Program-made: the position numbers and the translations under genes
Assembly: GCA_000431315.1 (NCBI GenBank)
Contig: HF989736.1
Coordinates: forward strand, 53,874 to 117,873
Direction of reading: 5' to 3'
From: Brachyspira sp. CAG:484
Lineage (GTDB): Bacteria; Cyanobacteriota; Vampirovibrionia; Gastranaerophilales; Gastranaerophilaceae
Length of the DNA: 64,000 nt
The notes under the pieces: model-generated
The model's database searches: none
What the model was told of the DNA's origin: nothing
Seen by the model: only the letters and a program-made list of their open reading frames with translations
Shown: one piece after another, positions 46,701 to 53,230 of the stretch
How the letters are laid out: each line of letters opens with the position of its first letter
Position numbering within the stretch: position 1 is the stretch's first letter

Positions 46701-49700
46701 TGTACCGCTCTGGTCGTTGGAAGCTGCACCTACTCCGAGTGCAACATCAATATTGTTATTATCTTCATCTGCTGAAACTACCAGATTTTTTTCACCGTCA
46801 GAAGTGAAGTTTACGGTTGTGCCGTTCATAAGTGCATGAGTAGAGCCTCCGCGTGAAGATACATTAATAGCTGCACCTGCACCGACATTGCCTGCTTTTG
46901 TTACACCGGTTGCAATATTGAGGGTCTGATTATTTTGGGAAGCTTTAACCTCAAGATTTTTCCCGACATTAATTGTCGCGTTACCGGTAGAAGCTTCAAC
47001 TGTAGAATCATTTGATTCAACCGTTACAACACCTGCTGCGGCTGCTGAGAAATTATTTGATGCAGTTGAGCCGTTCGCAGTACTAGAAAGGCTGTCTGAA
47101 TCAGCCAGGTTCTGACCTTGGGAGGTTGTGTTAGTAACCCCTTCTGTATTATCAGTCTGATTCTGATCGTTTGTACTGTTTAATGACCCCTGAACATTTT
47201 CATCTTCCAAGTGTTCTGTTACAGAACTTCCAGAAGCATCTGCAACTGTCTTATCTGTATCAGAAGTTTTTCCTTTAATTTTATTAATTATAGAAGAAAT
47301 TTTATCCTGCCAGCCGCCAAAGCTGTTTGTAGACTGATTTTCTTCTGTCTGTTTAGATTTATCTACAGTTACCCCTCCGGCGAATGCGCCTGCAAAACCA
47401 ATATTCATAGTTTCAGACTTAGTGCCGGCAGTGATAGAAGCATTTTCTGAAGCATTTATAACTGCTCCGTCAAGAACCTTTGCATTTATATTTTTATTGA
47501 TATTATTTACAATAACGGTTGCACCTACTGCTCCGCCTGATGAACTTTGGGAACCTGAGCCTTCTTCGGTGGTTTCACTTTGTTTTGAAAAGGAACCTCC
47601 TATATTTATAACGGACGTTTTATCTGAGGCATTACGTTCGTCATTCATTGAAATTGAATTTTTATCATTCAAGCCTGATTTGTCTTTAACTGTCGAAATC
47701 TTTCCTTCGCCAGCCTTAACATTAACTGTTTTAGCATTAACACTGGAGCTGCCTATCTGAGAAGTAGTATTCCCGCTAATATTCTGAACAAGAACCGAAC
47801 CGGCAAGCGCAAACTTGTCTGATTTTGTTCCGGTTGCAATGGCAGAAAGATAAGATGCTTCGTTTGCAGAATACAAGCCGACCTCTCCGTTAACAGCATT
47901 TACAGTTGCATTATTACCTATAATTGCAGAGGCATTGTTGCTAAATTCGTTTACGAGAACAGAACCGCCAAGTCCAACTTTGCCGCCTGATGCGCTTCCT
48001 CCAAACAGCTTAGTTAAATCACCAGCGCCGTTGTAGTTTACAACAGAATTAACTGCGTTAAGGATAACGTTTCCATTATTTGAAGTAACAACTGCTCCAT
48101 CAGCAATCTGTGCTGTTGTGTTGTTTGTTATTGAATTATAGACTACAGCGCCAGATGCACCAACACTTTCTCCGGCAGCAGATGATGAGGCATGATTGTT
48201 AAATAATAAATCATAATCTACAGATTTATCGCTGCTTTCAAGTTCAAATTCAGCATCAGATAAATCTATGCCGGAATAGCTGTCTTCATCACCTTCGGAA
48301 CCGTCAAGTCTGCTGAAATCCCAGCTGCCGTCAGCTCCCGGAGCAAGCGCAAAGCCGTCATTAATTATTTCTTTATCACCGATTTTAATATTAAGTTTAA
48401 CACTTGCTAAATCTAGTGGAAGTTCAGTTGTTGCATTTAGTTTAACATCTTTATTTGCTGTAACTTTCGCATTTTGACCGATAATTGCATTTGTATTATT
48501 GGTTTGCGAATTTACAACCACAGCAACGCCCGGAGCAAATTTTGCGCCGTCGGTTGCCTCTGAAGTCGCATTGTTTTTCGTATAATCTACAGCGTTTGCG
48601 TTTATTGTGACCCCCCCCCCTGCTTCAAGATTGGCGTCATTTCCGATTTCTGCCTTTGTGTTGATAATACTGTTGTTAAGGTTAACAACACCTGACATTT
48701 CTACAGCCGGAGTAGACGAACCTGAACCGGAGGTCGGATTATCTTTATTTTCACTGCTGTTAGTCAGGGAATTCATTATCCCCTGAATTTTTGAGATAAA
48801 TCCATTTGACTGGGCATCAGTTGTGCCTTCACTTTGCTGGGCATCTTTGTCTTTTGAAGCATCATATTTGCTTCCTGATGTTGAAAGTTTTGTATCTGAA
48901 ACATGAAGGTTTTGTGCACTTACATTAACATCGCCTTTTGCATTAACTTTACCGTTAATTGATGCTTCTGTATTAACTCTGTCATTTTTGATTAATACTG
49001 AAATCCCAGCTGTTGAGCCTGCTTTTTGCCCTTCATCCTGATATTTTATTGAATTTTCTATATTTATATTATTTTGGGTATTATTAACTGCACCGGCATC
49101 TAAATTATTTGCATTAATTGTAGAATTTTTATCAATAATTACCTGTGTGTCAGATTTTGAGGTATGGTTTAATGCCATTAATTCATAAGCATTAGCTCCT
49201 TCACCTTTTAATTTAGATAAAATTTTGTTAGAAATCTTAATGTTTGAAATATTCTGCGATACAGCTGCCGTTGTTACATTTCCTCCGGCATTAATATTTG
49301 AACCTGTTATATTGATTTTGGACTGGGTTTCATTGCCGAGAGCATAGATAAGCGCTTTACCGCCTGAAATGTAATTTGAATTAATTTCAGTATCAGCTAT
49401 GGCATTTGTTCCAAGCGTAATATCACCTGTTGAATTTAATTCAGAATTAATTATATCTATAGTTGCATGTGCTCTTGCCCCGGTAAAGTCTTCATAAGCA
49501 CCGTCTTCTGACATATTGAAATATTCATCCCAATTCTGAACAGCATCAAGAGTTGCTGAGCTTACTTTGCCAATAGGAGCTTCAAGTTTATCGGAGGCTT
49601 CTGCTATCATTTCAATCTCAGAACCTCCAATTTTAGCATTATCAACTTTTATACTGGCATTAACCGCATCGGTCTTGCCTGCTTTGTCGCCTGTAATACT

Positions 49701-50549
49701 TACGCTGTTAGTATTGGAGGCAGATGCAACAATTGTAACCTTACCATCTTTCAGGGCATAGCCGCTGCCTGAATTTATATCATTTGAAACAAGTTTGTTA
49801 AACAAATCTTCTGCCTGTTTCAAAACGGCTTCTGACTGCTCTTTTGAGCCGGTTAAGACAAGGTTATCCTGCCCCTGAACTCCGGCTACAATTCCGGCTG
49901 TATTATTTTTACTGTTATCTTTTGCAACTGTGATATTTTTTCCATATATTTCAACATCTCCGCGTGAGATAATTTTACCGTTGATGGTAATAGCCTTATC
50001 TGTATTTGTGTCGCTTTTTAATGCTATCAGATTTTCATTAACTATATCCTGGCTGTTATTAAAATTCTGCACATTACCCACAAATTTGTCATAGGAATTT
50101 TGTGATGGTGTGATTAAAGATAGAGCCCCGACATTCAAAACCCCGGACGCACCTATTACAATTCCGCCTGGAGAAACAAATATGGCATGACCGTTGAAGA
50201 AGTTGTTGTCTTTCATTGTATTAAGGATACCGTTGATATTTACCCCGTTATTTACAAGGTTGACGAACTTGTCATAACCCATTTGGAATATTAAGTTTGC
50301 AATATCGCCTTCTGAAAGGTTAAAATCTCCGAAATGCGCAAATCCTGTATTACCATGAATTTGTCCCGGAGTAATATTATATATATTGTCATTTTGAGTT
50401 ATACCTGCTCCAATATCACTGCCCGGAGCAACATTTATCTCACTTGCCAGCACAGGTACAAGCAGCGACTGCTGTAAGATAAAGCTCAAACACAAAAATA
50501 ACGAAAATGCTTTTAAAGCAAATCTTTTCAACGATTTAACCTTCTTCAT
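34707..50549 (-). CDS. Giant TPS exoprotein (TpsA) with C-terminal PilZ domain
   Basis: The 5,280-residue protein has a long signal peptide (about 1-36) and a TPS domain (about 37-190: F-N-L-S-E-G-D-I-A-N-L-I-F, G-G-I-V-I-G-A-S-G). Thousands of residues of beta-helix-like repeats rich in N-A-x-I-x-x-S and V-x-A follow, then a charged helical, likely coiled-coil insert (about 3640-3870) and repeats like those of the 20.1-kb exoprotein (about 4280-4550). The last 110 residues form a PilZ domain: R-V-S-M-R (RxxxR), D-I-S-K-T-G (DxSxxG), then L-K-V-G-D and L-A-G-V-K-F-I-N-L. AAGGAATAAAT precedes the ATG. It is divergent from its TpsB gene. It is presumably a surface adhesin or filament. Confidence 0.9.
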   Translation of the reverse strand: MKKVKSLKRFALKAFSLFLCLSFILQQSLLVPVLASEINVAPGSDIGAGITQNDNIYNITPGQIHGNTGFAHFGDFNLSEGDIANLIFQMGYDKFVNLVNNGVNINGILNTMKDNNFFNGHAIFVSPGGIVIGASGVLNVGALSLITPSQNSYDKFVGNVQNFNNSQDIVNENLIALKSDTNTDKAITINGKIISRGDVEIYGKNITVAKDNSKNNTAGIVAGVQGQDNLVLTGSKEQSEAVLKQAEDLFNKLVSNDINSGSGYALKDGKVTIVASASNTNSVSITGDKAGKTDAVNASIKVDNAKIGGSEIEMIAEASDKLEAPIGKVSSATLDAVQNWDEYFNMSEDGAYEDFTGARAHATIDIINSELNSTGDITLGTNAIADTEINSNYISGGKALIYALGNETQSKINITGSNINAGGNVTTAAVSQNISNIKISNKILSKLKGEGANAYELMALNHTSKSDTQVIIDKNSTINANNLDAGAVNNTQNNINIENSIKYQDEGQKAGSTAGISVLIKNDRVNTEASINGKVNAKGDVNVSAQNLHVSDTKLSTSGSKYDASKDKDAQQSEGTTDAQSNGFISKIQGIMNSLTNSSENKDNPTSGSGSSTPAVEMSGVVNLNNSIINTKAEIGNDANLEAGGGVTINANAVDYTKNNATSEATDGAKFAPGVAVVVNSQTNNTNAIIGQNAKVTANKDVKLNATTELPLDLASVKLNIKIGDKEIINDGFALAPGADGSWDFSRLDGSEGDEDSYSGIDLSDAEFELESSDKSVDYDLLFNNHASSSAAGESVGASGAVVYNSITNNTTAQIADGAVVTSNNGNVILNAVNSVVNYNGAGDLTKLFGGSASGGKVGLGGSVLVNEFSNNASAIIGNNATVNAVNGEVGLYSANEASYLSAIATGTKSDKFALAGSVLVQNISGNTTSQIGSSSVNAKTVNVKAGEGKISTVKDKSGLNDKNSISMNDERNASDKTSVINIGGSFSKQSETTEEGSGSQSSSGGAVGATVIVNNINKNINAKVLDGAVINASENASITAGTKSETMNIGFAGAFAGGVTVDKSKQTEENQSTNSFGGWQDKISSIINKIKGKTSDTDKTVADASGSSVTEHLEDENVQGSLNSTNDQNQTDNTEGVTNTTSQGQNLADSDSLSSTANGSTASNNFSAAAAGVVTVESNDSTVEASTGNATINVGKNLEVKASQNNQTLNIATGVTKAGNVGAGAAINVSSRGGSTHALMNGTTVNFTSDGEKNLVVSADEDNNNIDVALGVGAASNDQSGTKAAIGGSFNTTVVDNDVKASVSNTTIKNADGKTGNAAVNVSANNYSKGYKGAGGVSYTKGSNTNIGAGMAGNINILDKNTSAEISGSTISNASDVNVKANNRGGKTDDIISFGAGGSVISGGSSSYTFDGAIGVDVIGNTITASIKNSSIDASGAVNAGAYSEIRNSNIAGAAQFSTSSKGVGVGLGTVVNVINNSVKAEIADSTIVNSASVSVTADQIEVLKFLAVNMGLTTSGASSAMANAIVNVMNSDIYSYITGGSINSGGTVTNIANYKNDVQGITAVAGLALGNGNTLGGNIISNIYTNDTQSKINSTVTAGGKVSAKAQSYENINLIPVAAAISTGKFASAANIGANVIVNNTLAEVSGNITSNGLDVIAYDNTDMVTRGGTLAGSGKAAVGGSINVDVLNKTVSAKISDNTIVNSENGKVTVSATAQNASGGKKDENGKYIETDIADIAKILEGSDYSSLEDWQMSYDLAGGGSAGVSGSIITKVVNNNITASIGNNAEITANAVDVTAEDYVLINAIVGNLTAGGKAAVGGSAFVNVVTGTTTASIGDNAVIKSSGDVNVKAENKEVLRTIMVIGSGAGNVAVNGSANVNTVVNTTSASIGDNVKISGLDENSKAGKVTVKASETVDAQSDNLAASGAGTASVGGVAFVNTFKNKVSATVGKENSANKTNIKASSLEVNARSEESVGAITALVSGAGTAGVSGLGIVNVINSQVTAYVDSAVLDITGDVDVNASQDYNKTKYGDKAGLYETLLGLDPGASDSIDISGYTPIISAINVTGSGTASVSGSAVVNTIINDVNAGIRNSEIENSSNVNILASSDTVTYDAVGNAAVSGTASVSGTTVVNVVRGDTNAVLDGTTVKKGSVSVKANDTNTLNSILGGITASGVAAVSGYVNENNVVNTTSAKITNSTIGSEDQRADAVEVKASSTNNIAAMSASVGVAGSGANVQGLGVLNQNTALTEAKIENSSITASSLDVEAKNTFNVFDLIAAAGVAGQGAQIGGNVISNIVNNDLTAAITGSKDNIIDISGTSNVNAESNITMGNALASAGISGVGAAIGLAVIANVMDNDILSYIDGVTINGGSWKVSAKQTDTMKGGLVGANFGGLAVGVNANGVTNVIQDRTKAYISNAIINDVTSLDVNAKSDQTLDFNALSVAISGLAGVNVSALVNTVKNELYAGITDSIVSSNGAVNVTTTQDTTVKAVYANVSGGAFAAGTGSIVNVLTNKNTAEIKNTEITKSSSIKVDAQNKTNVTSDNYTAAAGGFAGGLSVNVNEIENEVKAQINNSGKTISTSGALKVNASEDFDLTAKAGVAAGGGVSAAGSSNVNIINNAVLAEINSDSAVNVGSLDVDASSDLNINVLTASASAGVAGMAGSVSVTSIGSKFEDSDTNDYLVIDGTNSITETQNTANSTVQGNDSVLNNLEIVGKDGNKVNANYNSGSVEIAGTSSKGGTTASVNANITSNGSVDVNASNSLEFNKTNAGAAIGAGALAANVLVTDMNYNTSATIGGTVNAGTNKVSVNAQNSINASTNADQATLGGVTLGGNVAYFKNNAKTTAKIDGASVKAGNIDVIAASKDDISTKAFGAGISGASVNAVVSSSKTSNKTEALVSGNVDIDADNMNVKAENSSNLASEMQAYQASGISVGVLINSAVSNAITNAIINASGDIALNNNLNVIAATNGINTTSTMYLGSLTAIGIGVNEQKSETSASFEASINGSDLTISKAGDIQVLSGVNADNNTLAGAVTATVFSKAAQAGFVTVSDTTQTATVNANSTVNVNAKNIKANNLKLASNLNKTATTGSTSSTIGAVNVSTLNLNSNVGGKSSINLAGNSEIANAIDIDMNDTSTAHNEIVDAKLSIAEASENESNAKINSNTEVNISGNISAGSVDVDSTASRNAYSTMNTKSGGLVTLGKYDILTETKGSSLVNITANTEVKNNFDVLSTAINQTETYLSEKSAALAAIAKGKAENNIDTSNKIYLNNANITSDNGTVSLNVDSSNKIAMEKTSKSAGFTTINGGTLENNIKYNTNDQAIEINNSSVNANNINIKSDVDFGSLGLIRYDDGASGFSTDAGATISNEVTQNNKIKINNSKLEAKNQLDIKQNTNSEFHQFVQTDHSGFVNKNRATSYLTVNNNNSLDILGTDSLLSGNFVNISQDSSNNLSSETDTEAHHFGGRDPISKSYLDVTINNAINLEGQIKGGEAVQIDFMKNSNNILVQKADLYIEASVATGDADGHLNYTTNNSLNIKSGAKVSSGKDVIVNYSNGNNNLTSQINSKKVSRLLFGIPITKTSSSSNINQSIHNSLVLDGEVTAGENYNKYMLIDENGNIDEAKLEGFIKDKDYHIVEGGTIDGAELTEDAKSEIQNQIDYIKNQKEELEKAEASNEEQLALYEKQLEQLQGILDDINASDTISSAEVAQQSKNNIQNAVVGEDDNQISQEKFDEIYGKLSDSDLSDEEIQNYLQNESGLTEEQLTTLNNAIDAENAKITTTTIGNVETSVYDGQLVFDSEEQAFVDQIKSTIDSIDSSYQDLKTINEGISKNVSDLGDTISSLQDQYEYLSQNPLPSVTTDKSAIQFEEIAAHPSKIELNGILRENITGSGQFKIFGSSVFIENYSDYDLIFNNITLNYGNTGLIINGQNYDSLANTGEKVNDNVSLVKEYGNSKVKDSITINNYYDSTNPLLSNAINSNIIFNGIITNGTGALNVLNESGDITFKNLINTQSKDIVASQGNIIYDAEATELNLKNGDRMLAGKDITVNAKKIINNGKVQAGYGDRNITITDEMLTHFVKDSAGNDTEVIDLQGTDVSDYLGENNNIKILYTDINGDGKKEIVVFNTSTEGGNVTFNGAVSGEGEVKYTNGYSTITITNETDETLVVNNVSNNRMDGQYTINGTVQQESDKVINQGSNFANTTIVSNGTVDVKGLIENSKGWKEGDELGQLNITSQNGVNILNRRDEKGSQVATIDAVGNTNIKTENKKGIVVEGLIKTEGTANLTNDAEDGITIADTGVVSHKNGELNITNNKGDLTISEKGQVIAEETGNINVKNTENAGKFTIAGLIKHFGKGNVNITAQSNSGLDIVSTGKVAAGDGNINITNEKDAMRIAGTVENEKGTNEITNNGEGGAIISGTVTNNNGANNITNNGQGGLTVTETGLVNNNNGTTTVTNNTGKLKVEEGGRIVNNNGQTSITNNGDGGMEIAGLVNNKSGATKLNNTNAALTVTETGKVQNDNGELELANTGKDGMKIEGKVTTTNASDIKLTSNGADIIIGHDNTNNNVESGKDVIVNQTNGDVLNYGGENSKDKTMIAAKSNLIMNVIDGNIGRTDNENPGFSVNASTRDYTDTLNINIGGTITANAINSEANPDGVRLINLRSKDSDMKVNHIKADGNVILTAADWKQPDQNPTPDDEEYFRGYSIINAATDGGANIEGQNISVISSNEIGSSDKALTYNQRTDVNPDSWVSFEAENDIKLENVKSNNPTNVWQLISKRGSIDFTLGSSGKINEITSSNHLHILSKAKDLTIYNLGKTSSFEDPMDDLLYPHDLISLGGKDGLGVVPQTVAIEVLDIDGGANANSTLRIYNAYVRGANNGQGAYEQYLDQTFQSADVSLMADNIYANAYDAASSDVETVHHPDGFDAKKDTVYELDGETHYATGFNTVGEGAKLSFDISGVSKDYVAEVNGGDSSTRTYLETPKYETIEIFNNKYQIPDGTAYRAKDVTLSVNSGPGSADTGNNRGMNINKIYANDAYIDTKDLNLTVRDAIINNYAEFRNGNRGGEGNYGGDYDYRWTTIVDNDYRRLIDSTLQLYTQKTGSFGLDMGNLVILKSQAPAVHYNPYEVANLFRNENSFYRLTYKDDKIQYNTTTPDFKDIDKATYKATKRVSMRFPTKGQDIQSDVPIYDISKTGALIDNKKKLKVGDKEHVKLVYEDIIIDVDVEVVRLTNDGLAGVKFINLSKATANKILYLNLRRANSMKTNYTSQLQ
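34730..35035 (-). other. PilZ-domain coding segment
   Basis: It encodes residues about 5172-5273 of the giant exoprotein. PilZ hallmarks RxxxR and DxSxxG are both intact. These residues normally bind cyclic di-GMP in the cytoplasm. Confidence 0.8.
48611..48620 (-). repeat. Homopolymeric G10 tract in the giant exoprotein gene
   Basis: Ten G on the coding strand (C on the plus strand) encode Gly-Gly-Gly at about residue 644. It is in frame here; a one-base slip would truncate the protein to about an eighth of its length. Confidence 0.9.
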
Positions 50550-50668
50550 ATTTATTCCTTTTTTCCCTTAATAATAATCAAGTTTTTAAATTTGGATAGT
50601 TTTTTTCATGATGATACAAAATATGAAAAATTTTCTACAAATGCTAAAGTAATGTTTCAAAATTTTAA

Positions 50669-50693
50669 TATAATGTTACAATGTGTGTATAAT
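50669..50693 (+). promoter_or_regulatory. Candidate -10 elements for the TpsB gene
   Basis: Two TATAAT boxes (50669-50674 and 50688-50693) lie in the 189-bp divergent region. No consensus -35 was found at the correct spacing for either. Confidence 0.4.
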
Positions 50694-50738
50694 TTTTATA
50701 TCTTGATGTAACCTGAAAAAAAGGTGAATTATTAAGTC

Positions 50739-52586
50739 ATGGATTTGAAGAAGATTTTATTATTAACAATATGCTGTTCCTGCATTCATAATGCAACATT
50801 TGCTATCGGAGAAATTCCGGCAGGAGTGATGGATGCCGCCGGCAGCGCACAGAATCTTAATGTTCATGATATGGACAGAATAAAGGATTTACAAAGACGC
50901 GAGGAGCAGGAGAAGGACTGGAAAGATTTAAAGAAACGGCAGAAGGAACAAAAAGAAAATCCTGAAAAGATAAAACCTAAGAAAGAAAAAAAAGATGTAA
51001 TAAAGGCAAGAGCCGAAGAATATGCAACTAAAGGGGTTTATATTGATAAAATAAGAGTTGCACCCAGCGAAGTATTAACTGCAAAAGAGATAGAAGATAT
51101 TATTAGCGATTATCAGGGTGAAAATCTTACATTTGATAAAGTTAAGGAAATCATTAACCGTATTAATACACTTTACCTCGAGAAAGGTTTTGTAACTGCA
51201 AGGGCTTTTGTTCCTGAACAGGATATAGTTGACGGGTCTTTATATATTGATTTGTATGAAGGTAAAGTCGGCGAGGTTTCGGTTGTAAATAACCGCTGGA
51301 CTAAAGAGTCTTATATTAAAAAACGAATGTCAGCAAAGCCTTACAAGCTTTTTGATATAGTTGAACTTGAACAGGATGTCTTAAATTTTAATAAATATAC
51401 TCCTGGTGTGGAATTAAGTGCAAACTTAAAACCTGGTGAAAAACGGATGGGGACAACAGATATAGAACTTGCTGCAAGAGAGAAACTCCCGTTCCATACA
51501 AGTTTTATATTTGATAACGCAGGGCGTTCTACAATCGGACAACTGCGCGGAGGTGTTGCGTTAACTCATGATAGTTTGTTCGGATACCGCGATAAACTTA
51601 CTTTGGGAGCTTATGTAAGCAGCCACTCAAATACACCGTTTGCAGATTATAATATTCCTGTTAACAAAAAAGACGGAAGAGTCGGGTTTTCATTCTCCTC
51701 CAGCTACGCTCATATTGCCCAGGGTGATTATAAAATGTTTAACATCCGAAGCCGTTCATATGTTTATTCATTATATTTTAACCAGCCGTTAATAAGAAAA
51801 CCGTATATGGAATTATCAAGCTTTAGTTCCGTTGATTACAAACAGGCAACAACCTCGTTTGACGGATTTGACTTATATACAGACAAAATTACCAGTGCCA
51901 GAACCGGGTTAAATCTTCGTTACGATACAAAGCGCGGTATATGGTATGCTAATCAGTACGTATCATATGCAATGCCTATTTTCAGAGATAATTCAAATTA
52001 CGTAAAACTCGAAGGCGGGCTTATAAGATTACATGATTTCGGGCATGGTGTTGTTGGACAATTCAGAGGTGCTTATCAGGCTATTCCGAAAGACGTTGTT
52101 CCTTATATCGATCAGTTCCAGGCAGGCGGTTTGTCTTCAGTAAGAGGTTATTCAGAAGGTCTTCTTATCGGAAGAAGCGGATACTTATTAAGCGGTGAAC
52201 TTTTGTTCCCGATTGCGCCGGCTTCTGTAAAATCAAAAGACAAGAAAAAAGAAATTCCTTTCTTGGGCAGATATGTCAAAGGTGTTGCGTTTGTTGACCA
52301 TGCGATGGTATTCCCGTTTAAAGGCGACGGTCCGGGTGCTCCGGGATATGATGCTAATGATGTACTTTTAAGTATAGGTTTAGGGTTAAGGGTTACGCTG
52401 CCGAAGGATTTAACTGCTAGGTTGTATTGGGGCTTCCCTATGATTAGAAATTCTCATGAAGCTGTTCAGCATGCAGGAAGATTTCACTTTGATATAGTCC
52501 TTACACCTGATTATGATGCGCTTTTGAAGCTTAGACATCCGAAAGAAAAAGTGCCAAAAGAGCCTAAGAAAATTCAATCTTTGTAA
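50739..52586 (+). CDS. TpsB (ShlB/FhaC-type) outer-membrane transporter
   Basis: The 615 residues have a signal peptide (about 1-23), an unusual N-terminal helix with N-V-H-D-M and a long Lys/Glu-rich linker (about 30-85), one or two POTRA domains (about 95-240) and a 16-strand-type barrel (about 250-615). The barrel includes the conserved G-G-L-S-S-V-R-G-Y-S-E-G loop-6 motif. It would move the TpsA exoproteins across the outer membrane. It is divergent from the giant TpsA and may also serve the orphan TpsA at 20.1 kb, whose TPS domain is alike. The end is Lys/Pro-rich and may extend into the periplasm. Confidence 0.93.
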   Translation: MDLKKILLLTICCSCIHNATFAIGEIPAGVMDAAGSAQNLNVHDMDRIKDLQRREEQEKDWKDLKKRQKEQKENPEKIKPKKEKKDVIKARAEEYATKGVYIDKIRVAPSEVLTAKEIEDIISDYQGENLTFDKVKEIINRINTLYLEKGFVTARAFVPEQDIVDGSLYIDLYEGKVGEVSVVNNRWTKESYIKKRMSAKPYKLFDIVELEQDVLNFNKYTPGVELSANLKPGEKRMGTTDIELAAREKLPFHTSFIFDNAGRSTIGQLRGGVALTHDSLFGYRDKLTLGAYVSSHSNTPFADYNIPVNKKDGRVGFSFSSSYAHIAQGDYKMFNIRSRSYVYSLYFNQPLIRKPYMELSSFSSVDYKQATTSFDGFDLYTDKITSARTGLNLRYDTKRGIWYANQYVSYAMPIFRDNSNYVKLEGGLIRLHDFGHGVVGQFRGAYQAIPKDVVPYIDQFQAGGLSSVRGYSEGLLIGRSGYLLSGELLFPIAPASVKSKDKKKEIPFLGRYVKGVAFVDHAMVFPFKGDGPGAPGYDANDVLLSIGLGLRVTLPKDLTARLYWGFPMIRNSHEAVQHAGRFHFDIVLTPDYDALLKLRHPKEKVPKEPKKIQSL

Positions 52587-52670
52587 TAGTAATACTTTAA
52601 TAAAAAATTATTATATATTTTTACCTACATAGTCGAAGATGTATTTTTATTTCCGGTATATCCTGCTGGT

Positions 52671-53228
52671 ATGTGGAATGAAAATTATAAAGATAAAGAT
52701 TTATTCATAAATTCCTCAAGTGAAATGCCGATGTTTTTTGAACGGGTTAAGTGTAAAACACTCTGCCATAAATACAATCAGCTTGCACCGGATATGCTGT
52801 CCGCAAGGCAGCAATTAATAAAGAAAATTATCGGTAAAACAGGCGGATTATTTTTGATAGAACAGCCGTTTATGTGTGATTACGGGTCTAATATTAAAAT
52901 AGGTGCTAACTTTTATTCAAATCATAATCTTCTTATACTTGATGCCGGAGAGGTTATTTTTGGTGACAACGTATTAATAGGACCAAACTGTTCTTTTTAT
53001 ACTCCAAAGCATCCTCTTGATGCGGCAACGCGTAATAAAGGTCTTGATTGCTCAATGCCTATAAAAGTAGGGGATAATGTCTGGATTTGCGGAAATGTTA
53101 CTGTACTTGCCGGGGTTTCAATCGGCGATAACAGTGTTATTGCCGCAGGAAGTCTTGTGAATAAAGACATCCCTCCAAATGTTCTGGCAGCAGGTAATCC
53201 CTGCAAAATTGTAAAAAAGATTTCTTAA
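52671..53228 (+). CDS. Sugar O-acetyltransferase, second copy
   Basis: The 185-residue left-handed beta-helix acetyltransferase is paralogous to that at 26.1 kb: L-C-H-K-Y-N-Q, K-K-I-I-G-K-T-G, I-E-Q-P-F-M-C-D-Y-G and A-A-G-N-P-C-K-I-V are shared. The catalytic His (T-P-K-H-P-L-D) and hexapeptide repeats are present. The N-terminal Mac domain is shorter and diverged. It is 85 bases after the TpsB gene on the same strand; its role in the same system is not established. Confidence 0.85.
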   Translation: MWNENYKDKDLFINSSSEMPMFFERVKCKTLCHKYNQLAPDMLSARQQLIKKIIGKTGGLFLIEQPFMCDYGSNIKIGANFYSNHNLLILDAGEVIFGDNVLIGPNCSFYTPKHPLDAATRNKGLDCSMPIKVGDNVWICGNVTVLAGVSIGDNSVIAAGSLVNKDIPPNVLAAGNPCKIVKKIS

Positions 53229-53230
53229 TC

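Noticed and set aside
36127..49761. Long plus-strand reading frames antisense to the giant exoprotein gene (for example 37237-38073 and 40969-41754)
   Set aside because: They are complements of Asn/Thr/Ile/Val-rich repeats, lack ribosome sites and signatures, and overlap a clearly coding frame.
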